Part shown: positions 26,357-34,996 of the stretch, piece by piece
Numbering within the stretch: the stretch's first letter is position 1
Layout of the letters: every line of letters starts with the position of its first letter
Source of the DNA: JBFONV01 sp040779335
GTDB taxonomy: Bacteria > Pseudomonadota > Gammaproteobacteria > Enterobacterales > Alteromonadaceae
Reading direction: 5' to 3'
DNA: 64,000 bases
NCBI GenBank assembly: GCA_040779335.1
Contig: JBFONV010000001.1
Span: 620,001 to 684,000, forward strand
Notes under the pieces: model-generated
Seen by the model: only the letters and a program-made list of their open reading frames with translations
Database searches by the model: none
Told to the model about the DNA's origin: nothing
Translations under genes and position numbers: made by a program

Positions 26357-27931
26357 TTGAATTTATCATTGAACGATTATATTGCGGCGTTTAGCCTTGA
26401 TACCAACCTGCCATCATTAACTGGAATAGGGCGAGGTATTGAAAGAGAAGCGTTAAGGGTTTTACCGCAAGGAAAACTGTCTGATCATCCTCATTATCAC
26501 AATTTAGGCTCAGCGCTGACTCATCCGCAAATTACCACGGATTATTCTGAAACCTTATTGGAATTTATTACCCCAGTTTCAAATTCGCCGGAGCAGGCGA
26601 TAGCACAATTAGAAGATATTCAAAAATATACCTTGAGTCAGATTGACGGTGAGTTGTTGTGGCCATTGAGCATGCCATGCTTTGTTGATGACGATGACAA
26701 AATACCGTTAGCTCAATATGGCTCGTCAAATATAGGTAAAATGAAAACGGTATACCGCCAGGGGTTGAAAAACCGTTATGGCAGTATGATGCAGGTGATA
26801 TCTGGTATTCATTTTAACTTTTCATTTTCTCAATCATTTTGGCACACGCTACAAAAAATAAATGATAATAAAGATGATCTTGAGACCTTTATCTCCGCAC
26901 AATACTTTTCGGTACTAAGAAACTACAAACGTTTTTGTTGGTTGATCCCATATTTGTATGGCAGCTCTCCTGCAATATGCTCTTCTTTCTTGCAAGATAA
27001 GCCACATCAATTACCCTTCAAAAAATCACCAAGTGGCGCGTTGTATCTAGAATACGCTACATCACTCAGGATGAGCGATTTGGGCTATACCAATAGCGAA
27101 CAATCAGCATTGAAAATATGTTACGACGACCTTAAAGGCTATGTTGATGGTGTGCAAAGCGCCATCAGTTTATTGTCTGATAAATTCGATAAAATTGGGG
27201 TCAAAGTTGATGGTAAATACCAACAACTCAATAGCAATGTTTTGCAAATAGAAAATGAATTATATGCGCCTATTCGTCCTAAACGGGTGGCGAATCCAGG
27301 TGAGAAACCCTCTGAAGCCTTACAAAATAGAGGGGTTGAATACATTGAAGTACGTGCGTTAGATGTTAATCCATTTGCTGATACCGGCATTAGTATTGAG
27401 CAAGTTTACTTTCTTGATGTCTTTTTAACGTATTGTGCATTACTGCCTAATCAAGAACTTGATTGTAGCGTCCAACAAAGTTTTGAACGGAATATGGATG
27501 AAGTTGTTATCAGAGGACGAGATCCATCATTAGTACTCAATGATATGGGCATTCAAAAGTCTGTTAAACAATGGGGTAATGAACTTTTTGACGATATGCA
27601 AAAAGTGGCGGAGTTGTTAGATAAAGCATACGATACTGAGCATTATGGGCAATCGGTAGATAATGAACGAGCGAAAATCAACGACCCTTCTTTAACGCCT
27701 TCAGCACAAATTTTAGCTTTAATTGTCGACCAAAAAAAGAGTTTGTCTGCTACCGCGTTAGAACTCGCGCAGCAATATAGGGATGATTTGCTTTCTAAAG
27801 AGTACCAATGTTTTGACCAGCAACATTTTGTTGAAAGTGTTGCACTTTCACATCAAAAACAGGCACAAATTGAGCAAAGCGACACCAAGGACTTTGATCA
27901 ATTTTTAACAGATTATTTTGCCAGTATTTAG
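26357..27931 (+). CDS. gshA: Glutamate-cysteine ligase
   Basis: This enzyme joins glutamate and cysteine, the first and rate-limiting step of glutathione synthesis. The 524 residues match the proteobacterial GshA class. Visible hallmarks are GIGRGIEREALRVLPQG, TTDYSETLLEFITP, QVISGIHFNFSFS and the late VEYIEVRALDVNPFA. The start is TTG at 26357 with AGGA six bases upstream; a later ATG would cut off the glutamate-binding N-terminus. It is monocistronic. Glutathione is also a ligand of KefB-type antiporters, one of which lies at 39.5-41.1 kb, though that link is speculative. Confidence 0.96.
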   Translation: MNLSLNDYIAAFSLDTNLPSLTGIGRGIEREALRVLPQGKLSDHPHYHNLGSALTHPQITTDYSETLLEFITPVSNSPEQAIAQLEDIQKYTLSQIDGELLWPLSMPCFVDDDDKIPLAQYGSSNIGKMKTVYRQGLKNRYGSMMQVISGIHFNFSFSQSFWHTLQKINDNKDDLETFISAQYFSVLRNYKRFCWLIPYLYGSSPAICSSFLQDKPHQLPFKKSPSGALYLEYATSLRMSDLGYTNSEQSALKICYDDLKGYVDGVQSAISLLSDKFDKIGVKVDGKYQQLNSNVLQIENELYAPIRPKRVANPGEKPSEALQNRGVEYIEVRALDVNPFADTGISIEQVYFLDVFLTYCALLPNQELDCSVQQSFERNMDEVVIRGRDPSLVLNDMGIQKSVKQWGNELFDDMQKVAELLDKAYDTEHYGQSVDNERAKINDPSLTPSAQILALIVDQKKSLSATALELAQQYRDDLLSKEYQCFDQQHFVESVALSHQKQAQIEQSDTKDFDQFLTDYFASI

Positions 27932-28088
27932 GTTATTAAAAAACTGTGTTTAATGATAAGTACATTAATTGACCACTTAGCAGGAATTAAAAGGTTTATA
28001 GGTAGGCTTGGATTGAAGCGAATTAGAACACCTATACAAAGAGCGATTTTTATCTTCTGTAAGGTCATTATGATTAGACATTTTTGAT
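27932..28088. other. gshA 3' region
   Basis: AT-rich bases after gshA with no recognisable gene. A minus-strand reading frame that spans this stretch and the neighbouring hairpins has coding-unlike composition and is not considered a gene. Confidence 0.4.
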
Positions 28089-28165
28089 AAAAAAAAAAAA
28101 AAAGCGCGTTAGGGCAACGCGCTATAAAACTAAGAAAGCAGTCCAGGGAGGTTTCGCTTTCAATA
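28089..28165 (-). ncRNA. Candidate small RNA B (tandem pair, distal copy)
   Basis: On the minus strand a 6-bp hairpin (GAAAGC at 28161-28156 pairing with GCTTTC at 28139-28134) exposes a 16-base loop containing CCTCCC. An AT-rich spacer and an ideal intrinsic terminator follow: 8-bp stem AGCGCGTT/AACGCGCT (28123-28103), then 15 Ts. The upstream sequence is AT-rich with TATATT-like boxes. Length would be about 70-80 nt. The anti-Shine-Dalgarno loop and the terminator resemble trans-acting small RNAs, but this is inferred from structure alone. Confidence 0.5.
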
Positions 28166-28245
28166 TATCTGATTATTAAATACTTAATTAGTTCAAAATA
28201 TATACAAAAAAATAATAAAAAAGTGTGAACTGATTGAATTTTAAA

Positions 28246-28311
28246 TAAAAAAAAGCGCGTTATCCAACGCGCTAAAAACATGAAACACTAAGGGAAATAA
28301 AAGCCTCTCAT
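28246..28311 (-). ncRNA. Candidate small RNA A (tandem pair, proximal copy)
   Basis: This has the same plan as candidate B about 90 bases upstream of it on the minus strand. A weak 6-bp 5' stem (ATGAGA with TTTCAT, one G-T pair) has a loop containing TTTCCCTT. An AT spacer follows, then an 8-bp terminator stem AGCGCGTT/AACGCGCT (28273-28254) and 8 Ts. TACAAT at 28317-28312 is a possible -10 box. Both units also have TTGAAC 21-23 bases before their putative -10, too far for a normal -35. The exact 5' end is uncertain. Confidence 0.5.
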
Positions 28312-28447
28312 ATTGTATGAGTGTCTAAATGCAAATAGGTTCAAATTGTTCATAAATTATTTTGTTTTTTTATCATGACAAAATTCCCTGTTTCACCGCA
28401 ATAAATTCTGGCATCATGAATGTCATAATAAGCTGAGTCGTTTCAAT

Positions 28448-29068
28448 ATGTCATTGTCAAAAATAAATATTTTTCTAGTCTTCTTAGTATTTACTTCTCT
28501 TGGGTGTGCGACGGCACCTCCTAAAAATCCTGAAAACATTTGTGAAATCTTTCGTGAACATCGTGATTGGTATTTTGCCGCTAAAGACGCACGCGAACGT
28601 TGGGGGGTTCCTATTCACGTGCCTATTAGTATGATGTATCAGGAAAGTTCATTTAAAGAAGATGCATTGCCGCCTCGCGATTATTTGTTAGGCTTCATCC
28701 CTTGGGGACGCGTAAGTACAGCTTACGGTTATTCACAGGCTAAAACCATGACTTGGGATGATTATATTAGAGAAACGGATAGTTCTGGTGCAGATCGTGA
28801 TGACTTCGATGACGCGATTGATTTTATGGCTTGGTTTATTTATAAGACACAAAAAATCAATAAAATATCTAAATGGGATGCTTATAACCAATATCTAAAC
28901 TATCACGAAGGGTGGGGCGGGTTTAAACGTAAAACCTATAAGAAAAAGGGATGGTTAGTAAAAGTTGCTAAAAAGGTAGATACTCGTGCAAGACGATATA
29001 GTAGCCAGCTGAAAAGTTGTGAGTCAGAACTAAATAAAGGTTGGTTATGGCGTCTATTCTTTGGTTAA
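28448..29068 (+). CDS. Lysozyme-like (SLT-type) lipoprotein
   Basis: The 206-residue protein has a lipoprotein signal (FLVFLVFTSLGCATAPP, lipidated cysteine in the LGC lipobox). A lysozyme-fold domain follows, in which MMYQESSFKEDA matches the catalytic-glutamate ES motif of lytic transglycosylases and AYGYSQAKTMTW matches the later GxxQ motif. A basic C-terminal tail follows (KRKTYKKKGWLVKVAKKV). It probably cleaves peptidoglycan glycan strands at the outer membrane. It belongs to a short, poorly characterised group, and enzymatic activity is not proven. A strong terminator follows. Confidence 0.78.
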   Translation: MSLSKINIFLVFLVFTSLGCATAPPKNPENICEIFREHRDWYFAAKDARERWGVPIHVPISMMYQESSFKEDALPPRDYLLGFIPWGRVSTAYGYSQAKTMTWDDYIRETDSSGADRDDFDDAIDFMAWFIYKTQKINKISKWDAYNQYLNYHEGWGGFKRKTYKKKGWLVKVAKKVDTRARRYSSQLKSCESELNKGWLWRLFFG

Positions 29069-29113
29069 TAAATTCATCATGTTATCAATATGCTTGTAAC
29101 TTGATATTTTCTG

Positions 29114-29149
29114 AGAGTAATGATTTATCGATCATTACTCTTTATTTTT
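29114..29149 (+). terminator. Terminator after the SLT-like lipoprotein
   Basis: A perfect 11-bp stem AGAGTAATGAT/ATCATTACTCT with a 6-base loop is followed by TTATTTTT. Confidence 0.88.
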
Positions 29150-29339
29150 ATGGTATTTTTTTCGTTAAGCACAGTAGTTGATATTTGCATATTTCTTGCC
29201 AAAGACCTTATAAAAATTTGAAAAAAACGGCTACCCCTTTCCCAGTCTAAGTCGGTATATTTTTAGTGAAAAAAGTTTGTTTTTTTATTAAAAAGCATTT
29301 GCAAATTTCAAAGCCTATATTCCATTGGTCTCGCATTTG

Positions 29340-29430
29340 TTATCCACAGAAATTGTGGAAAATTGCATAGAGCATTTTTTCATGTGGATAAGTCTGTATA
29401 TAAATTAGAGTGTGATAAAACTTATCCAAA
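29340..29430. promoter_or_regulatory. Cluster of four DnaA-box-like 9-mers
   Basis: Two perfect TTATCCACA boxes face each other (plus strand 29340-29348; minus strand 29391-29383). Between and beside them are TTTTCCACA (minus, 29362-29354) and TTATCCAAA (plus, 29422-29430), each one base off consensus. A T/A-rich stretch precedes them (about 29215-29330). The surrounding 29.1-29.6 kb is otherwise empty. This could be a DnaA-titration or reactivation site. A chromosomal origin is unlikely because dnaA, gidA and mioC are absent. Confidence 0.55.
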
Positions 29431-29615
29431 ATAATTTATTTCGGTTTTTTATCTGGATGTTTTTATGTTTGGTGACTTATATCGATTGAAGTATTTTGTC
29501 TCACAAAGTGAGTCATCAACTCGTTCAATTGGTATTAGTAAGATGAAAATAGAATCAACGCTTGGGCGCAGGACCACGCTGATTCCAATGACATGACTTA
29601 ATGAACGGGTGATCT

Positions 29616-30905
29616 TTATTGTTCAGTCGTTTTCATGGCGACTTTATAATTGGGCATGATCCTTACGGTTTTGATCATGTTGTCAGTTACATCAATTATT
29701 TCTACCGGATAGCCAGCAATTCGCACACTGAGCTTTGCCTGCGGAATATCTTCTAAATATTCAACGATCAAACCGTTGAGTGTTTTTGGGCCATCAGTAG
29801 GGAAATCCCAGGACATTTCTTTATTAATATCTCTAATAGTCGCACTGCCATCAACAAGATAACTGCCGTCGGGTTGTAGGTGCACCTCTTCACTGGGGGT
29901 TGGAGTCATGGTCGTAGTAAAGTCACCAACAATTTCTTCCAATATATCTTCTAAGGTCACTAAACCTTGTATATCCCCATATTCATCTACAACTAGACCT
30001 AAGCGTTCTTTGGCATGCTGAAATTTTAATAGCTGTATGTTAAGTGGTGTGCCTTCAGGAATAAAGTATAACTCTCTCACCGCTCTTAAAAGAGTAGCTT
30101 TGGTGAATTGGTTTTTAGAAAGTAATTTAAGTGCATCTCGCACGTGGATATAACCAACAGCGTCGTCGATATTATCTCGATATAAAAGCACTCGGGTATG
30201 ACTAGACTGGGTTAAATGTTTTTGAATTTTTTTCCAATCTAAATTGATATCAATGCCTACTAATTCATTACGAGGGATCATTATGTCTTCAACAGTAACA
30301 TTCTCTAAGTCAAGAATACCCACTAGCATATTCTGGTCTCGTTCTGCTAATAACGCGCCAGACTCATTAACAACCGTCCTTAATTCTTCGCTACTCAAAC
30401 TATGTTGCTCTCGCTGCTCTGAGCTGATACCTAATATCATTAATATGCCATTAGTGATCCAGTTAATGGCAATAACTAGAGGAAGTAGTATTTTTAGTAA
30501 CACAGATAATATGATTGAACTTGGAAACGCGACTTTCTCAGGGTACAGTGCAGCCAACGTTTTTGGCGTTACTTCAGCAAAGATTAAAATCACAAAGGTA
30601 AGGATTACCGTGGAAGCGATAAAACCACCAAAATCACCCAGTAGCCGAGTGCCAATTATTGTAGCAATAGAAGCTGCGGCAATATTGACTAAATTATTAC
30701 CTATTAAAATTAAGCCAATAAGGCGATCGGGGCGCGCTAACAATTTACTCACGCGTTTCGCACCGCGGTGATTATTTTTTTCGAGATTACGAAGTCGATA
30801 ACGGTTAATCGACATCATGCCTGTTTCAGAGCCAGAAAAATACGCAGATATAAATACGAGAATGCCAAGGATGACAAACAGCATATTGGTAGATATGTTG
30901 TCCAA
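29616..30905 (-). CDS. corB: CorB-like CBS-domain membrane protein (HlyC/CorC family)
   Basis: The order is an N-terminal DUF21 membrane domain (about residues 1-190, three or four helices, with SAYFSGSETGMMSINRYRLR), paired CBS domains (about 195-320, with VEDIMIPRNELVGID and LVTLEDILEEIVGDF) and a C-terminal CorC_HlyC domain. The plan matches E. coli YfjD/CorB, implicated in magnesium or cobalt efflux. The start is TTG at 30905: its N-terminus (MDNISTN) resembles the E. coli protein and AGGA is well placed. It follows ypjD on the same strand as in E. coli. Confidence 0.9.
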   Translation of the reverse strand: MDNISTNMLFVILGILVFISAYFSGSETGMMSINRYRLRNLEKNNHRGAKRVSKLLARPDRLIGLILIGNNLVNIAAASIATIIGTRLLGDFGGFIASTVILTFVILIFAEVTPKTLAALYPEKVAFPSSIILSVLLKILLPLVIAINWITNGILMILGISSEQREQHSLSSEELRTVVNESGALLAERDQNMLVGILDLENVTVEDIMIPRNELVGIDINLDWKKIQKHLTQSSHTRVLLYRDNIDDAVGYIHVRDALKLLSKNQFTKATLLRAVRELYFIPEGTPLNIQLLKFQHAKERLGLVVDEYGDIQGLVTLEDILEEIVGDFTTTMTPTPSEEVHLQPDGSYLVDGSATIRDINKEMSWDFPTDGPKTLNGLIVEYLEDIPQAKLSVRIAGYPVEIIDVTDNMIKTVRIMPNYKVAMKTTEQ

Positions 30906-30993
30906 TAGGGGGTCCTAGATTGCCTAAAAAAATGTTGTTTAACTAAACATGGAGTCTAAACAACCTAAATCAATACACTTTATACCTTAAATA

Positions 30994-31809
30994 CTAAGAT
31001 AATAGAAATTCTTTCACAAATCTGCTGCCAAAGTATGACAAGGTTAATATCGATGTCGCGGTAGTTGTCAGAATCAAGACTCTATGACCACGCCAACCTC
31101 GTTTAAAATGTCCCCATAAAATAACTAAATACATGACTAGGGCGACCAGTGATAATAGCGTTTTATGGAGCGTACCTTTCGCAAAGAAGTTTTCCATAAA
31201 AATAAAGCCACTAAGCGAACTTAATATCAAGCAAAGCGTGCCCATGGCCAATATTATAAATAGTTGTCGTTCAACTTGCATTAAAGGCGGTAAATGGCTT
31301 ACAGCCGTTAAATTTTTACTCTTTAGCTTATAGTTAATATAGGCGACTTGAAAGCTATATAACGTTGCAATAACCAGTACACAATAAGCGATCAACGATA
31401 AAATGATATGAGTGAAAACCACAAGTTTTTCCGCGGTTAACGGGATTTCATGTAAAGGGGGAATAATTAAAATGATTAATTGCCATATTCCGGCAAAGCC
31501 GTAAACCACCGGTAACAATAAATTGACTTTAAATCGCAGTGAAATCGCGGTAACAGCTAATGCTATGAGCAAACTCACTAAGGAGATTACATTGGGTAAA
31601 TTAAAATTAATGGTATCGTTAGCATACAAAAATTGAGTATCGGCAAGGGTATGGCCAATAATAGCTAGACAGCCGAAGGTTAAAACGAGTTTTAAGTTTG
31701 GGCCATCAGGATGAAATAAACGCGTGAGGATGGCAATCGTCGCCAAAGAATAACAGAAAACGGCAACAACAGAGTATATATCCAATAATTCCACAAAGTG
31801 CTCCAACAC
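30994..31809 (-). CDS. ypjD: YpjD/CcsA-like cytochrome c assembly-type membrane protein
   Basis: The 271-residue protein has eight hydrophobic segments. Its core HIILSLIAYCVLVIATLYSFQ and TLHKTLLSLVALVMYLVILWGHFKRGWRG holds the conserved histidines and the basic loop of the CcsA/CcmC heme-handling fold. Its place beside corB and divergent from ffh identifies it as the YpjD orthologue. The physiological role is unclear. The start is GTG at 31809 with a weak ribosome-binding site, so the N-terminus may be shorter. Confidence 0.85.
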   Translation of the reverse strand: MLEHFVELLDIYSVVAVFCYSLATIAILTRLFHPDGPNLKLVLTFGCLAIIGHTLADTQFLYANDTINFNLPNVISLVSLLIALAVTAISLRFKVNLLLPVVYGFAGIWQLIILIIPPLHEIPLTAEKLVVFTHIILSLIAYCVLVIATLYSFQVAYINYKLKSKNLTAVSHLPPLMQVERQLFIILAMGTLCLILSSLSGFIFMENFFAKGTLHKTLLSLVALVMYLVILWGHFKRGWRGHRVLILTTTATSILTLSYFGSRFVKEFLLS

Positions 31810-31884
31810 TATAAAAAATCAATCATTAATTTTTATTGAGGTCATTTAAAACCTGCGGTTTGATTCTATCAGATTGATAGGTTG

Positions 31885-31934
31885 ACACCAGATATAAAGC
31901 ATAAATTATCTTAATCTAGATCAGAATCTGGTGT
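31885..31934 (-). terminator. Inverted repeat after the SO_0444-type transporter
   Basis: Perfect 9-base arms ACACCAGAT and ATCTGGTGT are separated by 32 bases, 33 bases beyond the transporter stop. The loop is long and there is no T-run, so termination is uncertain. Confidence 0.3.
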
Positions 31935-31966
31935 TGTTTCGGTTTACTCATTGCTTTTGTTCATTG

Positions 31967-33049
31967 TTAACCTGCAACGTATGTCTTCATTACTGTATTG
32001 CGCAAGGGCTTTATCGCGAGCAAGGCAATGATTAGGGCTGATGTTAATCCCAACCACTCTGGTAAAAGCTCATGGCTGTGTTCCATTTGCTGAATAATAT
32101 CTATCTGATAATAATGTAAACCAATATCTAATAAATAACCAAAGGCGATAGCACAGACTGCTATCCCTAGTAAATATCGTACCAATACAGAAAGACCCAT
32201 TTCATTTTTAATGACTCCCAACGTTGAAATATTGGTTGCTGGGCCCGCCATCATAAAGACTAATGCTGTACCAGGTGATAAACCGGCCATGATAAATCCC
32301 GCAGCTATTGGCGTTGATGCTGTTGCACATATATACATCGGGATTGAGATCAGCATCATAATCAACATGGCAACAAGGCCGCTGCCGTAACTTACTAAAA
32401 ACGTTGGCGGAAGAAAGGTTTTTACTAATGTGGCGAAAGCTAATCCAATGATGAGCCAAATAATAAGATCATCAATTAATTGTGTTGCCGCATAATGTAT
32501 GCCTGATAGGGTTTTACTAAAAATGGAGTCGTTTTTCTTTACTGTTTTGGTCGAGCAACAACTATTGGTTTGCTGTGACAGCGCAGTTTTTGCTTGGCTC
32601 GCACAACAACTACTTTTCACTTTGGTATTTTTTGGCGAGGTATCCTGAGTGGTCGATACCAAAAAACCGGTTAAAATGGCTGATAGAACCGCCGTTATCG
32701 GGCGGTATATAGCCATAACTGGACCTAATAACGCGTATGATACTGATATTGAGTCCACACCTGTTTCTGGCGTTGCCACTAAAAATGAAGATGTTGCTGA
32801 TGTTGAAGCGCCACTTCTTCTTAATTCGGTAGCAACAGGAATAACACCACAAGAGCACAAAGGTAAAGGCGCCCCTATTAATGCAGCTTTTATAATAGCG
32901 GATTTACCTTGGCCTAGATGACGGCTCATTATATGCGTTGGAACCCAAGCTTTCATTAACCCAGCTATTAACAAGCCTAATAATAACCAAGGGCTCGCTT
33001 CAGCGCTTAGCGAAATAAAGTTATTTAGCATTAATAAAACTACGTCCAC
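31967..33049 (-). CDS. SO_0444-type Cu/Zn efflux permease
   Basis: The 360-residue membrane protein belongs to the DUF318/UPF0718 permease superfamily. It has two similar membrane halves, each with a LxGAPLPLCSCGVIP- or TPIAAGFIMAGLSPG-type loop. Between them lies a hydrophilic cysteine-rich linker with two CC pairs (SSCCASQ and NSCCSTK), the hallmark of the SO_0444 group linked to copper and zinc efflux. The start is GTG at 33049. It sits between ypjD and ffh, which are direct neighbours in E. coli, so it looks like an insertion into an old gene order. The metal is inferred. Confidence 0.82.
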   Translation of the reverse strand: MDVVLLMLNNFISLSAEASPWLLLGLLIAGLMKAWVPTHIMSRHLGQGKSAIIKAALIGAPLPLCSCGVIPVATELRRSGASTSATSSFLVATPETGVDSISVSYALLGPVMAIYRPITAVLSAILTGFLVSTTQDTSPKNTKVKSSCCASQAKTALSQQTNSCCSTKTVKKNDSIFSKTLSGIHYAATQLIDDLIIWLIIGLAFATLVKTFLPPTFLVSYGSGLVAMLIMMLISIPMYICATASTPIAAGFIMAGLSPGTALVFMMAGPATNISTLGVIKNEMGLSVLVRYLLGIAVCAIAFGYLLDIGLHYYQIDIIQQMEHSHELLPEWLGLTSALIIALLAIKPLRNTVMKTYVAG

Positions 33050-33208
33050 ATTAGCTACCTATTTATCAGTTTAAACATTGGAGAAATATTCAAGCGATAT
33101 AACGTGATCATATCACCTAATGGCAATTTGTATTAACTTTACCTATAAGAATCGTCAATGCGACTAGGTGTGTTAATCTACTATTTGTTAGGAGAAAACC
33201 ATATCGCT

Positions 33209-33253
33209 GTTATTTTCTGCTTTCGATTATTAGACTCGAAGGTATAATAACAG
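33209..33253. promoter_or_regulatory. Interrupted inverted repeat upstream of ffh
   Basis: TGTTATT (left) pairs with AATAACA (right), and inside them TTCGA pairs with TCGAA. The element lies 40-80 bases before the ffh ATG. It may be an operator or a leader hairpin; no known factor was recognised. Confidence 0.3.
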
Positions 33254-33290
33254 TAATTTTTGTAATAGTACCTGTGACATTGAGTAGTGC

Positions 33291-34676
33291 ATGTTTGAAA
33301 ATCTTTCCGATCGTTTAACTAAAACGTTAAAAAATATCAGTGGCAAAGGCCGTTTAACTGAAGACAACATAAAAGATACATTGCGAGAAGTACGTATGGC
33401 ACTTCTGGAAGCAGATGTTGCCTTACCTGTTATTCGCGAATTTATTAGTAAAGTAAAAGAGCGAGCGCTTGGTCAAGACGTCTCTAAAAGTTTAACGCCA
33501 GGGCAAGTATTCGTAAAAATCGTTCGTACCGAACTTGAAGCGGCGATGGGTGAGGTTAATGAAGGCTTAAACTTAAAAGCGACCCCACCAGCGGTGGTCT
33601 TAATGGCCGGTTTGCAAGGTGCTGGTAAAACAACATCTGTAGCAAAGTTAGCAAAGTTTTTAACGGAACGTGAAAAGAAAAAAGTACTTGTGGTCAGTGC
33701 TGACGTTTATCGTCCAGCGGCAATTAAGCAACTAGAAACATTAGCTAATGAAATAAATGTTGAGTTTTTCCCAAGTGATATCAAACAAAAGCCAATTGAT
33801 ATAGCAAATGCCGCGATTGCGCATGCCAAATTAAACTTCTTTGATGTATTGATTGTTGATACGGCTGGTCGGTTGCACGTTGACGAAAGCATGATGGGGG
33901 AAATCCAAGCACTTCATGCTGCTATTAACCCAGTTGAAACATTATTTACCGTTGATGCAATGACAGGTCAAGATGCAGCCAATACTGCTAAAGCATTCGA
34001 TGAAGCATTACCGTTAACAGGGATTATTTTAACTAAGACCGATGGTGACGCCCGTGGTGGTGCAGCCCTGTCTATCCGCCATATTACCGGTAAGCCAATC
34101 AAATTTATGGGGGTTGGCGAAAAAACAGATGCGCTTGAACCTTTCCATCCAGATCGTATCGCTTCGCGTATTTTAGGTATGGGTGACGTACTTTCTTTGA
34201 TCGAAGAAGTCGAACAGAAAGTTGATAGAAAGCAAGCGGAAAAATTAGCGAATAAAGTTAAAAGTGGTAAAGGCTTTGATCTTGAAGACTTTCGCGATCA
34301 ACTCGTGCAAATGAAAAGCATGGGGGGCATGATGGGCTTAATGGATAAGTTGCCTGGTATGGGTAATATGTCAGAGCAGGTCAAGGGGCAAATGGACGAT
34401 AAGATGACGGTAAGAATGGAAGCGATTATTAATTCCATGACACCGGCAGAGCGCACTCGACCCGATATTATTAAAGGCTCGCGTAAAAGACGTATCGCTG
34501 CTGGCTCAGGCACACAAATTCAAGACGTGAATAAGTTATTGAAACAATTTACCCAAATGCAAAAAATGATGAAAAAAATGTCAGGTAAAGGCGGCATGCA
34601 AAAAATGATGCGCAGTATGAAGGGCATGATGCCTCCTGGTGGCATGGGTGGGCCTGGTGGTATGTTCCGTCGCTAA
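33291..34676 (+). CDS. ffh: Signal recognition particle protein Ffh
   Basis: Ffh binds 4.5S RNA and signal sequences and docks with FtsY to deliver nascent membrane proteins. The N domain starts MFENLSDRLTKTLKNISG. The G domain has GLQGAGKTTSVAKLAKF, DTAGRL and TKTDGDARGGAALS. The methionine-rich M domain runs from about residue 300 (MKSMGGMMGLMDKLPGM), with the RNA-binding SRKRRIAAGSG motif. The 461-residue length is standard. It precedes the rpsP operon with its own terminator between. Confidence 0.98.
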   Translation: MFENLSDRLTKTLKNISGKGRLTEDNIKDTLREVRMALLEADVALPVIREFISKVKERALGQDVSKSLTPGQVFVKIVRTELEAAMGEVNEGLNLKATPPAVVLMAGLQGAGKTTSVAKLAKFLTEREKKKVLVVSADVYRPAAIKQLETLANEINVEFFPSDIKQKPIDIANAAIAHAKLNFFDVLIVDTAGRLHVDESMMGEIQALHAAINPVETLFTVDAMTGQDAANTAKAFDEALPLTGIILTKTDGDARGGAALSIRHITGKPIKFMGVGEKTDALEPFHPDRIASRILGMGDVLSLIEEVEQKVDRKQAEKLANKVKSGKGFDLEDFRDQLVQMKSMGGMMGLMDKLPGMGNMSEQVKGQMDDKMTVRMEAIINSMTPAERTRPDIIKGSRKRRIAAGSGTQIQDVNKLLKQFTQMQKMMKKMSGKGGMQKMMRSMKGMMPPGGMGGPGGMFRR

Positions 34677-34707
34677 CCATTAACTACATGTTTTTTATTT
34701 ATTTAAT

Positions 34708-34736
34708 CAAGGTAGCTTAGGCTACCTTGTTGTTAT
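34708..34736 (+). terminator. Terminator after ffh
   Basis: A perfect 9-bp stem CAAGGTAGC/GCTACCTTG and TTAG loop are followed by TTGTTATT. Confidence 0.8.
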
Positions 34737-34779
34737 TAGAGTCTTGATTAGCGGTCTAAAAGTATTACCATAGTTTAAT

Positions 34780-34836
34780 GATGGTTGATGAATCTCAACC
34801 ATCCCCCACCTAACATAAATGCGAATCCCGCATTTA
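34780..34836. repeat. Two adjacent perfect inverted repeats between ffh and rpsP
   Basis: GATGGTTGA pairs with TCAACCATC (34780-34803). Twelve bases on, TAAATGCG pairs with CGCATTTA (34816-34836). Neither is followed by a T-run, so they are not typical terminators. They could be a small REP-like dispersed repeat or protein-binding sites; no second copy was seen in the window. Confidence 0.4.
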
Positions 34837-34892
34837 CCAGCAAATATGAATGTATTAATTCATAATAATGCTATTAAGCGTTATATAATTCC

Positions 34893-34920
34893 TTGCATTT
34901 TTACGTTAAAAGCGTAGAAT
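34893..34920 (+). promoter_or_regulatory. Predicted sigma-70 promoter of the rpsP operon
   Basis: TTGCAT (34893-34898) and TAGAAT (34915-34920) are 16 bases apart, giving a leader of about 70 bases. The leader contains a small GTCAC/GTGAC hairpin before the rpsP ribosome-binding site (AGAGGA). Confidence 0.6.
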
Positions 34921-34996
34921 ACGCGAGCTTTTCTGTCACTGTGGTGACGGAAGTGTCTGGAAAATTCGTTTAACACTTAAATAAATAGAGGACGAT

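Noticed and set aside
27928..28281. 117-codon minus-strand open frame downstream of gshA
   Set aside because: It runs through two GC-rich terminator hairpins and a 15-A tract (read as FFFFY-type residues), has no ribosome-binding site and no recognisable domain. The small-RNA reading explains the stretch better.
29215..29430. Chromosomal replication origin
   Set aside because: DnaA boxes and AT-rich DNA are present, but no dnaA, dnaN, gidA or mioC lies nearby, and there is no array of evenly spaced boxes. A DnaA-binding accessory site is the more modest call.
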